Positions 32,615-41,530 of a DNA stretch of 64,000 nt are shown here, piece after piece. The stretch lies in contig CAVVSD010000008.1 in NCBI GenBank assembly GCA_963750895.1, positions 496,001 to 560,000 of the forward strand, in the 5' to 3' direction. The position numbers were made by a program, and so were the translations under genes. The DNA comes from CAVVSD01 sp963750895 (GTDB lineage Bacteria; Actinomycetota; Thermoleophilia; Solirubrobacterales; Solirubrobacteraceae). A model generated the notes under the pieces. The model saw nothing but the letters and a program-made list of their open reading frames with translations. It was not told where the DNA came from and did not search any database. The stretch's first letter is position 1; each line of letters opens with the position of its first letter.

Positions 32615-33397
32615 CTAGAACCCCCAGGTCGCGTAGAGGCGATCGGCCTGCTCGGGCGTCGCGTAGTCGTGCGAGCGGCGGAAGCGGCCGTCGTCGCGGA
32701 CGAACGCGAGGTCGACCTGCGCGAGCGCGCCGTCGAGCGGGCGCAGATGGCCGTTGTAGATGTCGTAGACGACGTAGCCCCGGTCGCGCATCGCGCAGAC
32801 GACGTCACCGAGCTGGGGGTTGGCGCCGTTGAGCTGGAACAGCGAGACCTCGAGCAGCACGAGCTCGGTCTGCGGGAGCATCGCCTCGGCGCCGGCGAGC
32901 ACGTCGAGCTCGAAGCCCTCGACGTCGACCTTCAGCACGTACGGGCCGGGCAGCCCCCGCTCCGCGACGAGCGCGTCGACGCGGACGACCGGCACCTCGC
33001 GGCGCGTGACGTCAGCCTCGTCACCGGAGCGCTCGCCGACCACCGACGAGCAGGCCAGGACGCGATGGACGGTCAGCTCGAGCGTCCCCGGCTCGGCGCC
33101 GGCCGCGACCTGCGCGACCTCGGCGCCGCGCTCGGCGCGCAGGGCGTCGAGCGCGGGGGCGTACTCGGTCAGCGGCTCCACGAGCAGGAGCCGCGCCCCG
33201 GGGAACGCCGCGTAGAGCTCCGGCGTGCCCGTCGCGACGCCGACGTCGACGACGGTCGCGGGCGCGAACCCCTGTCCGCGCACGTGCTCGAGCACCTCCG
33301 GCAGCGTCCTGCGGGGTCCTGCGCCGCGTCGGCGGACCTCGAAGCCCGTGCGGGCGAGGAGGCCCTTGATCGTGTCGCGCGCGGCGGCTCGGTCCAT
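32615..33397 (-). CDS. FkbM-family methyltransferase
   Basis: A 260-residue FkbM-type SAM methyltransferase: ATVVDVGVATGTPELYAAFP (motif I), LLLVEPLTEYAPALDALRAE, PVVRVDALVAERGL and the family hallmark LKVDVEGFELDVLAGAEAML, then TELVLLEVSLFQLN. These enzymes O-methylate sugars or polyketides. TAGTCT lies 8 bases before the ATG, fitting a leaderless promoter. The neighbours do not reveal a glycan cluster. Confidence 0.9.
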   Translation of the reverse strand: MDRAAARDTIKGLLARTGFEVRRRGAGPRRTLPEVLEHVRGQGFAPATVVDVGVATGTPELYAAFPGARLLLVEPLTEYAPALDALRAERGAEVAQVAAGAEPGTLELTVHRVLACSSVVGERSGDEADVTRREVPVVRVDALVAERGLPGPYVLKVDVEGFELDVLAGAEAMLPQTELVLLEVSLFQLNGANPQLGDVVCAMRDRGYVVYDIYNGHLRPLDGALAQVDLAFVRDDGRFRRSHDYATPEQADRLYATWGF

Positions 33398-33405
33398 GGC
33401 CGCGC

Positions 33406-33411
33406 AGACTA
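33406..33411 (-). promoter_or_regulatory. -10-like TAGTCT before the FkbM gene
   Basis: On the minus strand TAGTCT ends 8 bases before ATG 33397. It also overlaps the end region of the oxidoreductase gene. Confidence 0.4.
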
Positions 33412-33412
33412 G

Positions 33413-34367
33413 TCAGCGCACGAGCACGACCTTCCCCACCGTCCCGCGCGTCTCCAGCGCCGCGTGGGCCTCCGCGGCGCGGGCGAGCGTGAAGCGCTCG
33501 TCGAGGACGGGCGTGAGCTCGCCCGCCGCGACCGCGGCGAGCGCCCGCTCCTCCAGCTCCCGCAGCCGCCCGGTGATGTGCGGGCCGAGCCCGGCGCTCG
33601 CGGTGATGCTGCGGCGCGAGCAGATCCTCCGTGGTGAGCTGGGTCGGCGCCCCCGAGGACCAGCCGAACAGGACGATCCTGCCGCCTGGCTCCAGCAGCT
33701 CGAGCGCCGCCCGCCCGGCCTCCCCGCCGACGCCGTCGAGCACGAGCGTCACGCCCTTCGCGGCGGCGTGCCAGTCCGCTCGCAGGTAGTCCAGCCCGGT
33801 CGCGCCGAGCGCCCGGACGCGCGCGACCTTCTCCTCGCCGCCCGCCGCGCCGAGCACCGTCGCGCCGGCGCGCAGCGCGCCCTGGACGAGCAGGGCGCCG
33901 AGACCGCCCGCGGCGCCGGTGACGAGCACGACGTCGTCCTCGGTGACCTCGGCGACGTCGAGGACCCCGAGCGCCGTGCGGCCGGTGCCGATCATGGCGA
34001 CGCCCGCGGCGGGGCTCACCCCGTCGGGCAGCACGTGCAGGCGCGCCGCGTCGGTGACGACGCGCTCGGCATAGCCGCGGCTCGCCTGGCCGAGGTGCGC
34101 GACGACGCGCCGGCCGACCCAGGCGTCGTCGACGTCCTCGCCGGCCGCGGCGACGACGCCCGCGACCTCGCGGCCCGGGATCGCGGGGAGGTCGGGCAGC
34201 GGGAACGGGCCCATCGAGGTCCCGCGGCGGATCGAGGTGTCGAGGAGGTGGACGCCGGAGGCGGTGACGTCGACGAGCACCTCCCCCGCGCGGGGCGCCG
34301 GATCGTCGACCTCCTCCCAGCGCAGGTTGTCGGCCGGGCCGAACTCGTGCAGTCGGATCGCGTGCAT
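33413..34367 (-). pseudogene. Zinc-type quinone oxidoreductase with frameshift
   Basis: A NADPH:quinone oxidoreductase of the MDR superfamily, about 317 residues if repaired. The N-terminal part reads HAIRLHEFGPADNLRWEEVD, GREVAGVVAAAGEDVDDAWVG and VLVTGAAGGLGALLVQGAL. One extra base near 33613 (GCGG for GCG) breaks the frame after TTEDLLA; in the other frame the expected tail follows, RSITASAGLGPHITGR to RGTVGKVVLVR, ending at 33413. Either a recent mutation or a sequencing error. TACGGT lies 7 bases before the ATG. Confidence 0.78.
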
Positions 34368-34374
34368 GGAGGCG

Positions 34375-34380
34375 ACCGTA
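34375..34380 (-). promoter_or_regulatory. -10-like TACGGT before the quinone oxidoreductase
   Basis: On the minus strand TACGGT ends 7 bases before ATG 34367, consistent with a leaderless start. Confidence 0.35.
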
Positions 34381-34445
34381 GGACTTCGAGCACGCTTGAA
34401 GTCAAGGGGTTGCGTGGCGCGCCGGCACACGGCATGCTGGGAGAC

Positions 34446-34523
34446 GTGACGCATCGCCTCGACACGCCGCTCCTCGCGCTCGCCCTTCCCGGCGGGCTCC
34501 GCGGCGTGCGAGTAGCCGGCTGA
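34446..34523 (+). CDS. Possible leader peptide 1 upstream of acetolactate synthase
   Basis: A 25-residue ORF from GTG 34446 with a Leu/Val-rich core (PLLALALPGGLRGVRVAG). Its stop is followed by GC-rich sequence that could fold. Leu-rich leaders are used for attenuation of ilv and leu genes, but this one lacks an obvious ribosome site, so support is weak. Confidence 0.3.
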   Translation: MTHRLDTPLLALALPGGLRGVRVAG

Positions 34524-34595
34524 CCCACGGCCCGGCCCCCTGGCGCGCCTCCCGCGCCCACGTCTCGCCCGAACGACCTCCGAAGGAGCGCACCC

Positions 34596-34664
34596 ATGCT
34601 CGTACTCACCTCCGTCCTCACCCCTTCAGCACGACACGCACGATGCGCGGCGCAGACAGGCTGA
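34596..34664 (+). CDS. Branched-chain-rich leader peptide overlapping acetolactate synthase
   Basis: A 22-residue ORF beginning MLVLTSVLTP: of the first eight residues five are Leu or Val. GAAGGAG lies 6 bases before the ATG, the best ribosome site in the region, whereas the synthase start at 34643 has none. The leader stops 22 bases inside the synthase gene in another frame, so synthase translation probably depends on ribosomes reading the leader. Low charged Leu/Val tRNA would alter that coupling. This is inferred. Confidence 0.5.
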   Translation: MLVLTSVLTPSARHARCAAQTG

Positions 34665-36314
34665 TCGCCGCCCTCGAGCGCGAGGGCACCGACTGCGTCT
34701 TCGGGCTGCCCGGAGGCGCGAGCCTGCCCATCCACGACGCGCTGCACGACAGCGCGATCCGCCACGTCCTCGTGCGTCACGAGGCGGGGGCCGGCCACGC
34801 CGCCGAGGGCTACGCGAAGGCGAGCGGCCGCGTCGGCGTCGCCCTCGTGACGAGCGGCCCGGGCGCGACGAACCTCGCGACGCCGATCGCCGACGCGCAC
34901 ATGGACTCGGTCCCGACCGTGTTCCTCTGCGCCCAGGTGCGCAGCGACCTGCGGGGCACGAACGCCTTCCAGGAGACCGACGTGCTCGGCATGACGCTGC
35001 CGATCTCCAAGCACTCGATCGCCGTCGAGCGTCCCGACGACGTCGCGGACGCGATCCACGAGGCGTTCCACGTCGCCCGCACCGGGCGGCCGGGGCCGGT
35101 GGTCGTCGACATCCCCAGCGACCATGCGCGCGCCCCGGCCCGCGAGGGCACCGGCACGCCGTCGCTCCCGGGCTACCGGACGCGGGTGGTGCCCAACGGG
35201 CGCCAGCTGCGAGCGGCCGCGCAGGCGATCGCGACGGCGCGGCGCCCGGTGCTCTACGCCGGCGGCGGCGTCGTGCACGCCGAGGCCGCGGTCGAGCTCG
35301 CGGCACTCGCGCGGCTCGCCGACCTGCCCGTGACGACCACGCTCATGGCCCTCGGCGCGTACCCCGCGTCCGACCACCGCTGGCTCGGGATGCTCGGCAT
35401 GCACGGGACGCGCACGGCGAACTGGGCGATGGACGAGGCCGATCTCGTCATCGCGGTCGGCGCGCGGTTCGACGACCGCGTGACCGGCGACCTCGCGTCG
35501 TTCGCCCAGCGCGCCCGCGTGGTGCACATCGACGTCGACGCGGCGGAGATCGGCAAGAACGTCGAGGCGCACATCCCCGTCGTGGGCGATGCGCGCCAGG
35601 CCCTGAGCCTGCTGCACGAGCACCTCGCCGCGCTGGCGCCCGACCCGGAGCGGCTCGCGCCGTGGTGGCGGCGGATCGTCGCCTGGCGCGGCGAGCACCC
35701 GCCCCGTGAGGCCGAGCACCCGGACGGCGCGATCGACGCCGAGGCGGCGCTCGACGCCCTGCAGGCCGCGACCCGCGGACAGGCGATCGTGACCACCGAC
35801 GTCGGCCAGCACCAGATGTGGGCGGCGAACCGGCTGCGCTTCGACCTGCCGCGGCGGTGGCTGACCTCCGGCGGCCTGGGCACGATGGGCTTCGGGCTGC
35901 CGCGCGGCGCTCGGAGCCCAGGCCGCGTTCCCGGCCGCGCAGGTCGTCTGCGTGACGGGCGACGGCTCGCTGCTCATGAACATCGCCGAGCTCGCGACCG
36001 CCGCGCAGGAGGAGCTGCCGGTGAAGGTCCTCCTGCTCGACAACGAGGCGCTCGGCATGGTGCGCCAGCAGCAGGACATGTTCTGGGGCGGGCGCCGGAC
36101 GGCCAGCGCGCTGGGCGGGCTGGACTGGGAGCTGGTCGCGCGGGGCTTCGGCGTCGCGGCGCGCAGCGTCTCCGACGGCGCCGACCTCGACGAGGCCCTC
36201 CAGGACACGCTCGCCGAGGAGGGCCCGGCGCTGCTGCACGTCGCGATCGAGCGCGACGCCGACTGCCTGCCGATGTTCCGCCCCGGAGGCCCGGCGCGGG
36301 ACATGGTGGGCTGA
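34643..36314 (+). pseudogene. Acetolactate synthase large subunit-like TPP enzyme with frameshift
   Basis: A ThDP-dependent enzyme of about 556 residues after repair. The N-terminal part has CVFGLPGGASLPIHDAL, the catalytic Glu in RHEAGAGHAAEGYAKASG, VTSGPGATNLATPIADAHMD, GTNAFQETD and ISKHS, all typical of acetohydroxyacid synthase; the C-terminal ThDP motif is GDGSLLMNIAELATAAQEEL. One extra base near 35900-35906 (CCGCGCGG for CCGGCGG) shifts the frame after MGFGLP. No regulatory subunit (ilvN) follows, and the next gene is on the opposite strand. Confidence 0.8.
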
Positions 36315-36315
36315 G

Positions 36316-37497
36316 CTAGGCGGCCTCCACCTGGTGGCGCAGACGCTCGCGCAGCTCGGCGAAGTGGTGGTTCTCGTAGACGATGAGGACGACCAGCACG
36401 AGCAGCACGAGCGCCAGCGTCACCAGGGCGGGGACCTCGATCGCGACCGGCGTCAGCGCGGCGAGGACCACCGCCGCGACGACGCGCTGCGTCGAGAAGC
36501 GGTGCACGGTGCGCCAGCGGAACGCGACGTGCGCGAGCAGGTAGGCGACGAGCCCGCCCAGCATCGCGACGGCGATCTGGATCTTCAGCGCGTCGTCGAC
36601 GTGCTCGAGCGTCTTCTTGAAGCCGAGCGCGAGCAGCACGATGCCGGCGATCATCGGCAGGTGCAGGAAGGAGAAGGAGTCCCGCGCGATCTCGTTGCGC
36701 TCGCGGCCGGGCGCGGCGTGCTCCAAGCGCCGGGCGGCGACGAGCGCCACGACGTCGAAGTACAGCCACCACAGCGCGGCGGAGATGAAGACGCCGACGA
36801 CGGCGGCGACGACGCTGCCGGTCGTCAGACCCGCTTCGGCGCCGATGCCGATGGCGACGATCGACTCCCCGAGCGCGATGATGACGATCAGGCCGTGGCG
36901 CTCGGCGAAGTGCTCGGGCTCGAGCTTCCACCCCTCCGCGCCGAACAGCGCCGGCCCGCCCATGTCGAGCAGGAGGGCCAGCAGCCACAGCCCGCCCTGC
37001 AGCGCGCCGTCCGTGAACGACGCGCCCGCGATGATCCCGACCCCGAGCGCGGTGCTGATGGCCAGGCTCGTCACGGACCTCCGCAGGCCCGGGTCGCCTC
37101 GCGACGCGATGGCGAACAGCACGATGTGCGCGATCCGCACCACGGCGAGGCCTCCGGCGAACAGCAGCCCGTAGTCCTCGAAGGCCCCCGGGATCGCCAG
37201 CGCGACGACGAGCATCGCCGCCATCGCAGCGATGAGCGCCAGCCGCACCCCGCCCTCCTCGGGATCCACGACGCTGGTCAGCCACGCGTAGCCGACCCAC
37301 GCCCACCACAGGATCCCGAGCGCCAGGAGCCCCTTGCAGAGGCCCTCCCACGTCGGCTCGTGCGCCATGAGCGCGGTGCACTGCGTCAGCGCGAGGACGA
37401 AGACGAGGTCGAAGAAGAGCTCCAGCGGCATGACCCGGCCGCCGGTCCGCAGCGTCGCCGAGAGACGCGGCGTTCGGGAGGCGCGCTCCGTGGTCAC
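36316..37497 (-). CDS. Low temperature requirement protein A (LtrA)-like membrane protein
   Basis: A 393-residue integral membrane protein with about ten helices. It begins with the family signature VMPLELFFDLVFVLALTQCT, and contains ILWWAWVGYAWLTSVVDP, FAERHGLIVIIALGESIVAIG and FSFLHLPMIAGIVLLALGFK, all typical of LtrA. The molecular function of the family is unknown; the name comes from Listeria growth at low temperature. The MarR-type regulator gene lies 7 bases upstream, so the two form an operon. Confidence 0.9.
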   Translation of the reverse strand: MTTERASRTPRLSATLRTGGRVMPLELFFDLVFVLALTQCTALMAHEPTWEGLCKGLLALGILWWAWVGYAWLTSVVDPEEGGVRLALIAAMAAMLVVALAIPGAFEDYGLLFAGGLAVVRIAHIVLFAIASRGDPGLRRSVTSLAISTALGVGIIAGASFTDGALQGGLWLLALLLDMGGPALFGAEGWKLEPEHFAERHGLIVIIALGESIVAIGIGAEAGLTTGSVVAAVVGVFISAALWWLYFDVVALVAARRLEHAAPGRERNEIARDSFSFLHLPMIAGIVLLALGFKKTLEHVDDALKIQIAVAMLGGLVAYLLAHVAFRWRTVHRFSTQRVVAAVVLAALTPVAIEVPALVTLALVLLVLVVLIVYENHHFAELRERLRHQVEAA

Positions 37498-37504
37498 GCC
37501 GGCG

Positions 37505-37996
37505 TCAGACGATGCCGTCGGCGCGACGCTCGTCGGACATCACGCCGATCCTGCTGACGCAGTTCTCGAGCGTGGCCACGAGGTGATCGTGGTCCTCACC
37601 CGGCACGGCGGTGAGCATCTCCTGCTCCATCGCGAGGATGTCGGCGTCGCAGGCTTCGAGCGTCGCCCTGCCGGTCGGCGTGAGTGCCGTGCGCAGGATG
37701 CGGCGGTTCGCGACGTCCGGCACGCGCTCGATGAGCCCTGCGCGCTCGAGGGCCGAGATGACCTCGTTCATCGACTGGGGCGTGACCCACAGCCGGCGCG
37801 CCAGCTGCGCGTTGGACAGGCCGCTGCGGGACCGGAGGATCGACAGCGTGGTGTACTGCGCGACGCTGAGCCCCCTCGGCCCCACCAGTCGTCCGATCTC
37901 CTTGCGCAGGGCGCGCTCGAGTCGGGCGATGACGTAGCTGATGTGCGGTGAACGGGACGTGGCCGCGACCGCCAAGCTCGATTCTGTGCCTGGCAC
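37505..37996 (-). CDS. MarR-family transcriptional regulator
   Basis: A winged-helix repressor of about 163 residues with HISYVIARLERALRKEIG, LSVAQYTTLSILRSRSGLSNAQLARRL, TPQSMNEVISALERAGLIER and the wing DVANRRILRTALTPTG. I choose GTG 37996 rather than GTG 38041: TAGGTT lies 7 bases before it in the leaderless arrangement, and 38041 would leave only 24 bases to the divergent gene. It probably controls the LtrA gene that follows. Confidence 0.85.
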   Translation of the reverse strand: MPGTESSLAVAATSRSPHISYVIARLERALRKEIGRLVGPRGLSVAQYTTLSILRSRSGLSNAQLARRLWVTPQSMNEVISALERAGLIERVPDVANRRILRTALTPTGRATLEACDADILAMEQEMLTAVPGEDHDHLVATLENCVSRIGVMSDERRADGIV

Positions 37997-38003
37997 TGTC
38001 GGG

Positions 38004-38009
38004 AACCTA
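38004..38009 (-). promoter_or_regulatory. -10-like TAGGTT before the MarR gene
   Basis: On the minus strand TAGGTT ends 7 bases before GTG 37996. This supports the shorter start for the regulator. Confidence 0.45.
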
Positions 38010-38051
38010 TCAATCGCCCCCGTCCTCACCGGGAGGCTCACCCACCTGTAC

Positions 38052-38057
38052 TAGCGT
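38052..38057 (+). promoter_or_regulatory. -10-like TAGCGT before the Thr-rich protein gene
   Basis: TAGCGT ends 8 bases before GTG 38066, consistent with leaderless transcription. Confidence 0.4.
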
Positions 38058-38065
38058 GGGGTCAC

Positions 38066-38740
38066 GTGAGTACGGCTTCGCGGGGGAGCCAGGGTGGTTC
38101 CGGCATCTCCTTCCAGACACTCGCCATCGCCAGCCTGTCGTCGCTGGCAGCAGCGCTCGTGGTCCACAAGGTGTGGGGCGGCGGCGCGATCGTCGGTGCC
38201 GCGGTCACCCCGGTGATCGTGGGGATCGTCGGCGAGGCGCTGCGTCATCCGGTCGACAAGCTCGCGGCGCCGCGCGACGGCGGCCGCAGGCTGCCCGCGG
38301 ACCGCGCGCACGACGTCCCGCCCGCCTCGCGCGAGCGCGGCGACGACCCGTTCGGCCTGTGGGAGCAGGACCGCCGGCGCAGCTCGCGCGGGCGCACGTG
38401 GCTCGTGCTCGGGCTCGTCACCGGCGTCATCGGCTTCGCGATCGCCGCGTTCTTCCTGACCGGGTCCGAGCTGGTGTTCGGCGGCTCGGTCGCCGGCCCC
38501 AGGAAGACGACGATCTTCGGCGGCGGGCACACCACGACGACCGTGCAGACCGTGACCCGGACGACGACCACTCCCAGCACGACGACGACCACGCCGACGG
38601 TCACCCAGACCGTTCCCGTTCCCGCGCCGCAGTCGACCACCACGCCACCGGCGACGACCGCGCCGCCGACGCAGCAGGTCCAGCCGCAGACGGTCCCCAC
38701 CACGCCCGTCCAGCCGCAGGCGACGACCCCGGCGCCCTGA
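38066..38740 (+). CDS. Membrane protein with Thr/Pro-rich tail
   Basis: A 224-residue protein with hydrophobic stretches at residues about 15-35 and 43-58 and a stronger helix near 110-130 (WLVLGLVTGVIGFAIAAFFL). The last 85 residues are low-complexity Thr/Pro/Gln (HTTTTVQTVTRTTTT, QQVQPQTVPTTPVQPQ), a likely cell-wall-spanning or glycosylated tail. No catalytic domain is present. Similar repeat-tailed membrane proteins of unknown function are common in Thermoleophilia. It ends 1 base before the convergent gene. Confidence 0.7.
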   Translation: MSTASRGSQGGSGISFQTLAIASLSSLAAALVVHKVWGGGAIVGAAVTPVIVGIVGEALRHPVDKLAAPRDGGRRLPADRAHDVPPASRERGDDPFGLWEQDRRRSSRGRTWLVLGLVTGVIGFAIAAFFLTGSELVFGGSVAGPRKTTIFGGGHTTTTVQTVTRTTTTPSTTTTTPTVTQTVPVPAPQSTTTPPATTAPPTQQVQPQTVPTTPVQPQATTPAP

Positions 38741-38741
38741 C

Positions 38742-39680
38742 CTACTCGTAGACGACGACGTCCGGCGGGGGGCGCAGCGCGAGGACGCCGGCGGGCGACA
38801 TGAGGTTCGTGTCCTCCTCGTAGAACAGCTTGAAGCCGTCGTTGAAGCGGACCCGCTCGTCGGTGAACATCTCGTACTTCGACGCCTTGTTCGCGCGATC
38901 GCCGAACCCGTCGACGTTGATCGTGAGCGCGACGCCGGGGTGGCGCGTCAGCGTCTCCTTGTTGACGATCATGCCCTCGGTGAACTGGTGGACCAGCAGC
39001 AGCTTCTCCGGCAGCCGGCCCTGCTGCACGATCTTCGACAGCTCGGCGCCGACCTCGTCGACGATGCTCGCGTCGACCGACCCGATGACCTGACCCGGGA
39101 CCTGGCCCTCGGCCACGTGCCACTCCGGGTCCAGCGCCAGCGCGACGTCCGGCTCGCGCAGCCACCTGGCCAGCCGCCGCATCTCGGAGACGAAGCCGGC
39201 GCGGCCGGGCTGGATGTCGAGGACGAGCAGCGCGTGGATGCGGCGGGCGGCGCGCAGGTAGCGGTCGATGGTCGCCGGGGACTGGCGCGTCATGTAGAGG
39301 CCGTCCTCGCCCGGATCGCGGTTGGCGATGGTCGCGATGAGCTCCATGGCGGGCAGGACGGGGCGCGTCTTGCGCTCGTAGGGAGCCGCCGCCTTCAGGA
39401 GCCGCCGGCCGGCCTGCGCCGGCGTGCCGATCCCGAGGGCTCCCAGCGCGTCGTCCTGCGGTGCGCCGTAGAAGGCGACGATCCGCTTGTCCGGGAACAG
39501 GCGGCGCCCGCCGCCGGGGAGCTGCGGGGGCGGCGGAGCGGGAGGAGCCTTGGCCTCCGTGGGGCTGTCGTCACCGCCGGTCAGCGTGCTGCCGGCCGCG
39601 AAGGCACAGGCGCCGACTGCTGCGACGGCTGCGACGGCCACGAGGCGCCGGCGCCGGTAGACGTGCGGCGGCTGGCGCAC
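38742..39680 (-). CDS. Secreted or membrane-anchored TIM-barrel-like protein
   Basis: A 312-residue protein with an N-terminal signal or anchor (RRRLVAVAAVAAVGACAFAAG), a Pro-rich linker (KAPPAPPPPQLPGGG), and a conserved extracytoplasmic domain: KRIVAFYGAPQDDALGALG, LPAMELIATIANRDPGEDG, ALLVLDIQPGRAGF, VALALDPEWHV and LLVHQFTEGMI. The strand pattern suggests a TIM barrel of the glycoside-hydrolase type, but catalytic residues are not assured. GGAAGGTG precedes the GTG start. Confidence 0.72.
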   Translation of the reverse strand: MRQPPHVYRRRRLVAVAAVAAVGACAFAAGSTLTGGDDSPTEAKAPPAPPPPQLPGGGRRLFPDKRIVAFYGAPQDDALGALGIGTPAQAGRRLLKAAAPYERKTRPVLPAMELIATIANRDPGEDGLYMTRQSPATIDRYLRAARRIHALLVLDIQPGRAGFVSEMRRLARWLREPDVALALDPEWHVAEGQVPGQVIGSVDASIVDEVGAELSKIVQQGRLPEKLLLVHQFTEGMIVNKETLTRHPGVALTINVDGFGDRANKASKYEMFTDERVRFNDGFKLFYEEDTNLMSPAGVLALRPPPDVVVYE

Positions 39681-39752
39681 GCGCGTTCACCTTCCCGTCG
39701 GGGGCGGAACGCAACCCTCAACCGACGGGGGCGCGCTGCCGATGAGAGCGGC

Positions 39753-40028
39753 GTGGAACATCGTCGCCAGCGCATCCTCCTCGAAACCGAGCGTCACCGC
39801 ATCCGCGGGACGGTCCACCTGTCCCGGGACGGGTACCGCAGCCGCATCTCGGACCTGCTGAACGCGAGCGAGCGTGACTTCCTGCCGCTCACCGACGCGA
39901 CGGTCGAGCCGCTCGGCGGCGGGGAGGGCCCGCAGGCCCACGGGTTCCTCGCGGTGCAGCGCAGCCATGTCGTGTTCGTCGTGCCGCTCGACCCCGAGGC
40001 GGTCGAGCGCGGCGATCTGACCGCTTAG
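39753..40028 (+). CDS. Small conserved protein (DUF6812-like)
   Basis: A 91-residue soluble protein: HRQRILLETERHRIRGTVHL, then YRSRISDLLNASERDFLPLTDA and VQRSHVVFVVPLD. The order fits a small beta-barrel family resembling DUF6812, which is of unknown function. GTG 39753 is used; no ribosome site is clear. It overlaps the end of the convergent SDR by 4 bases. Confidence 0.65.
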   Translation: MEHRRQRILLETERHRIRGTVHLSRDGYRSRISDLLNASERDFLPLTDATVEPLGGGEGPQAHGFLAVQRSHVVFVVPLDPEAVERGDLTA

Positions 40029-40798
40029 GCGCTCCCCGCGGTCGCCTGCAGGCGACGCATGCCCGCGAGCCACCGCTCGTGGTCCCCGACGCGCTGGCGC
40101 GCGAACTCCGCGACCTCCGGGTGGGGAAGGATGAGGAAGCGGCCGTCGCGCAGGCCCTGGAGCGCCGCCTCGGCGACCTGCTCGGGGCTCAGCACCTCGC
40201 CCGCGGCGCGGACGACCGCCGCCGCGTGCGGCGGAGCGCCGTCCAGCAGCGGCGTGTCGACGCCCATCGGGCACAGGCAGCCGACCCGGATGCCGCGGTC
40301 GCCGTAGGTGATGGCCAGCCACTCGGCGAACGCGACGGCCGCGTGCTTCGTGGCCGAGTAGGGCGCCGAGCCGATCTGGCTGAGCAGCCCCGCGGCCGAC
40401 GCGGTCGCGAGGAACCAGCCCTCGCCGCGCTCGAGCCAGCGCGGGACGAGCACGCGCGCCGCCGCGACGTGCGCGAGGAGGTTGACCCCCAGCGCCGCGT
40501 CCCATTCGTCGACGGTCCCGAGCCCCACGCCGGTCGCGGTCCCCGCGTTCGCGCAGAAGAGCGCGACCGGCCCGAACTCCTGCTCGGCGCGGTCGACGAG
40601 CGCCAGCACCTCGTCCTCGCGAGAGACGTCGCACCCGACCGCCAGGCCGCCGACGCCCGACGCGACGCGGCGGGCGCCCACATCGTCCTGGTCGGCCACG
40701 ACCACCTTCGCACCGGCGGCGGCGAGCGCCTCGGCGAGCGCGCGCCCGATGCCCGACGCCCCGCCCGTCACGACGGCGGTGCGCCCCTCGGGGTTCAC
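40025..40798 (-). CDS. Short-chain dehydrogenase/reductase
   Basis: A classical SDR of 257 residues: TGGASGIGRALAEAL, VVVADQDDVGA (Asp favouring NAD), CANAGTATG, ATASAAGLLSQIGSAPYSATK with the Ser-Tyr-Lys set, and CPMGVDTPLL. The C-terminal ILPHPEVAEFARQR is seen in a group often annotated as broad-specificity alcohol dehydrogenases. GTG 40798 overlaps the FadR-type regulator stop (GTGA), so the regulator very likely controls or is cotranscribed with it. Confidence 0.87.
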   Translation of the reverse strand: MNPEGRTAVVTGGASGIGRALAEALAAAGAKVVVADQDDVGARRVASGVGGLAVGCDVSREDEVLALVDRAEQEFGPVALFCANAGTATGVGLGTVDEWDAALGVNLLAHVAAARVLVPRWLERGEGWFLATASAAGLLSQIGSAPYSATKHAAVAFAEWLAITYGDRGIRVGCLCPMGVDTPLLDGAPPHAAAVVRAAGEVLSPEQVAEAALQGLRDGRFLILPHPEVAEFARQRVGDHERWLAGMRRLQATAGSA

Positions 40799-41499
40799 CG
40801 CCCGCCGATCTCGTCGCGCGGGGCCATCTCGAGGTCGGAGAACTCGCGGACGTGCAGGCGCATCGTCAGCTCCGCGCGCTCCTCGTCGCCCGCCTCGATC
40901 GCCCGCAGGAGCGCCTCGTGGTCGCTCAGCGAGCGCTGGGGCTGACCCTCCCGGACGAGCGACGCCTGCGACGTCGTCGCCAGGCCCGCGGCGAGCTGCT
41001 CGTACAGCGTCGTGAGGACCTCGTTGTGCGCGGCGGCCATGACGGCGCCGTGGAACCGCTCGTCGCCCGTCACCCCCGCGTCGCCGCGGGCGATCTCCTC
41101 GCGCATGAGCTCGAGCGCGGCGCGCAGCGCGGCGAGGTCCGCGTCGGTCCGGCGGCGGGCGGCGAGCCGCGCCGCGTGGGGCTCGATCGCCTCCCGCGCC
41201 TCGTTGATCGCGGGCAGGTGCGCATGGCTCTCGATGAGCCCCTCGGCCAGCGTGCCGAGCAGATCGTCGGCGTGATGCAGGAGGTAGATGCCGTCGCCGT
41301 GGCGGACCTCGACGACGCCCCGCACGCGCAGCGCGGTCAGCGCCTGGCGGACGCTCGTGCGGCTCACCCCGAGGCGCGCGGCGAGCTCGCGCTCGGCGAT
41401 GAGGCGGTCGCCCGGCTGGAGCTCCTCGGCGCGGATGAGCGCCTCGAGGCGCTGGACGACGCGCTCGTAGAGGGGCTGGCGGCGGCTCGGCTCCAGCAT
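40795..41499 (-). CDS. GntR/FadR-family transcriptional regulator
   Basis: A 234-residue regulator. The winged helix occupies residues about 5-75 (LYERVVQRLEALIRAEELQPGD, LAARLGVSRTSVRQALTALRVRG) and the FadR/FCD ligand-binding helices follow (INEAREAIEPHAARLAARR, GDERFHGAVMAAAHNEVLTTLYEQ, SDHEALLRAIEAGDEERAELTMRLHV). The His/Asp residues for a metal site in FCD domains are present. ATG 41499 fits the domain start; the frame extends upstream without need. It pairs with the SDR. Confidence 0.87.
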   Translation of the reverse strand: MLEPSRRQPLYERVVQRLEALIRAEELQPGDRLIAERELAARLGVSRTSVRQALTALRVRGVVEVRHGDGIYLLHHADDLLGTLAEGLIESHAHLPAINEAREAIEPHAARLAARRRTDADLAALRAALELMREEIARGDAGVTGDERFHGAVMAAAHNEVLTTLYEQLAAGLATTSQASLVREGQPQRSLSDHEALLRAIEAGDEERAELTMRLHVREFSDLEMAPRDEIGGR

Positions 41500-41530
41500 C
41501 CCGGCGAAGTCTAAGTGACATCGGACTTGC

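Noticed and set aside
38560..38740. Repeat array in the Thr/Pro-rich coding region
   Set aside because: The ACG/CCG repetition is codon-level low complexity of a Thr/Pro tail inside an open reading frame, not a CRISPR or tandem DNA element.
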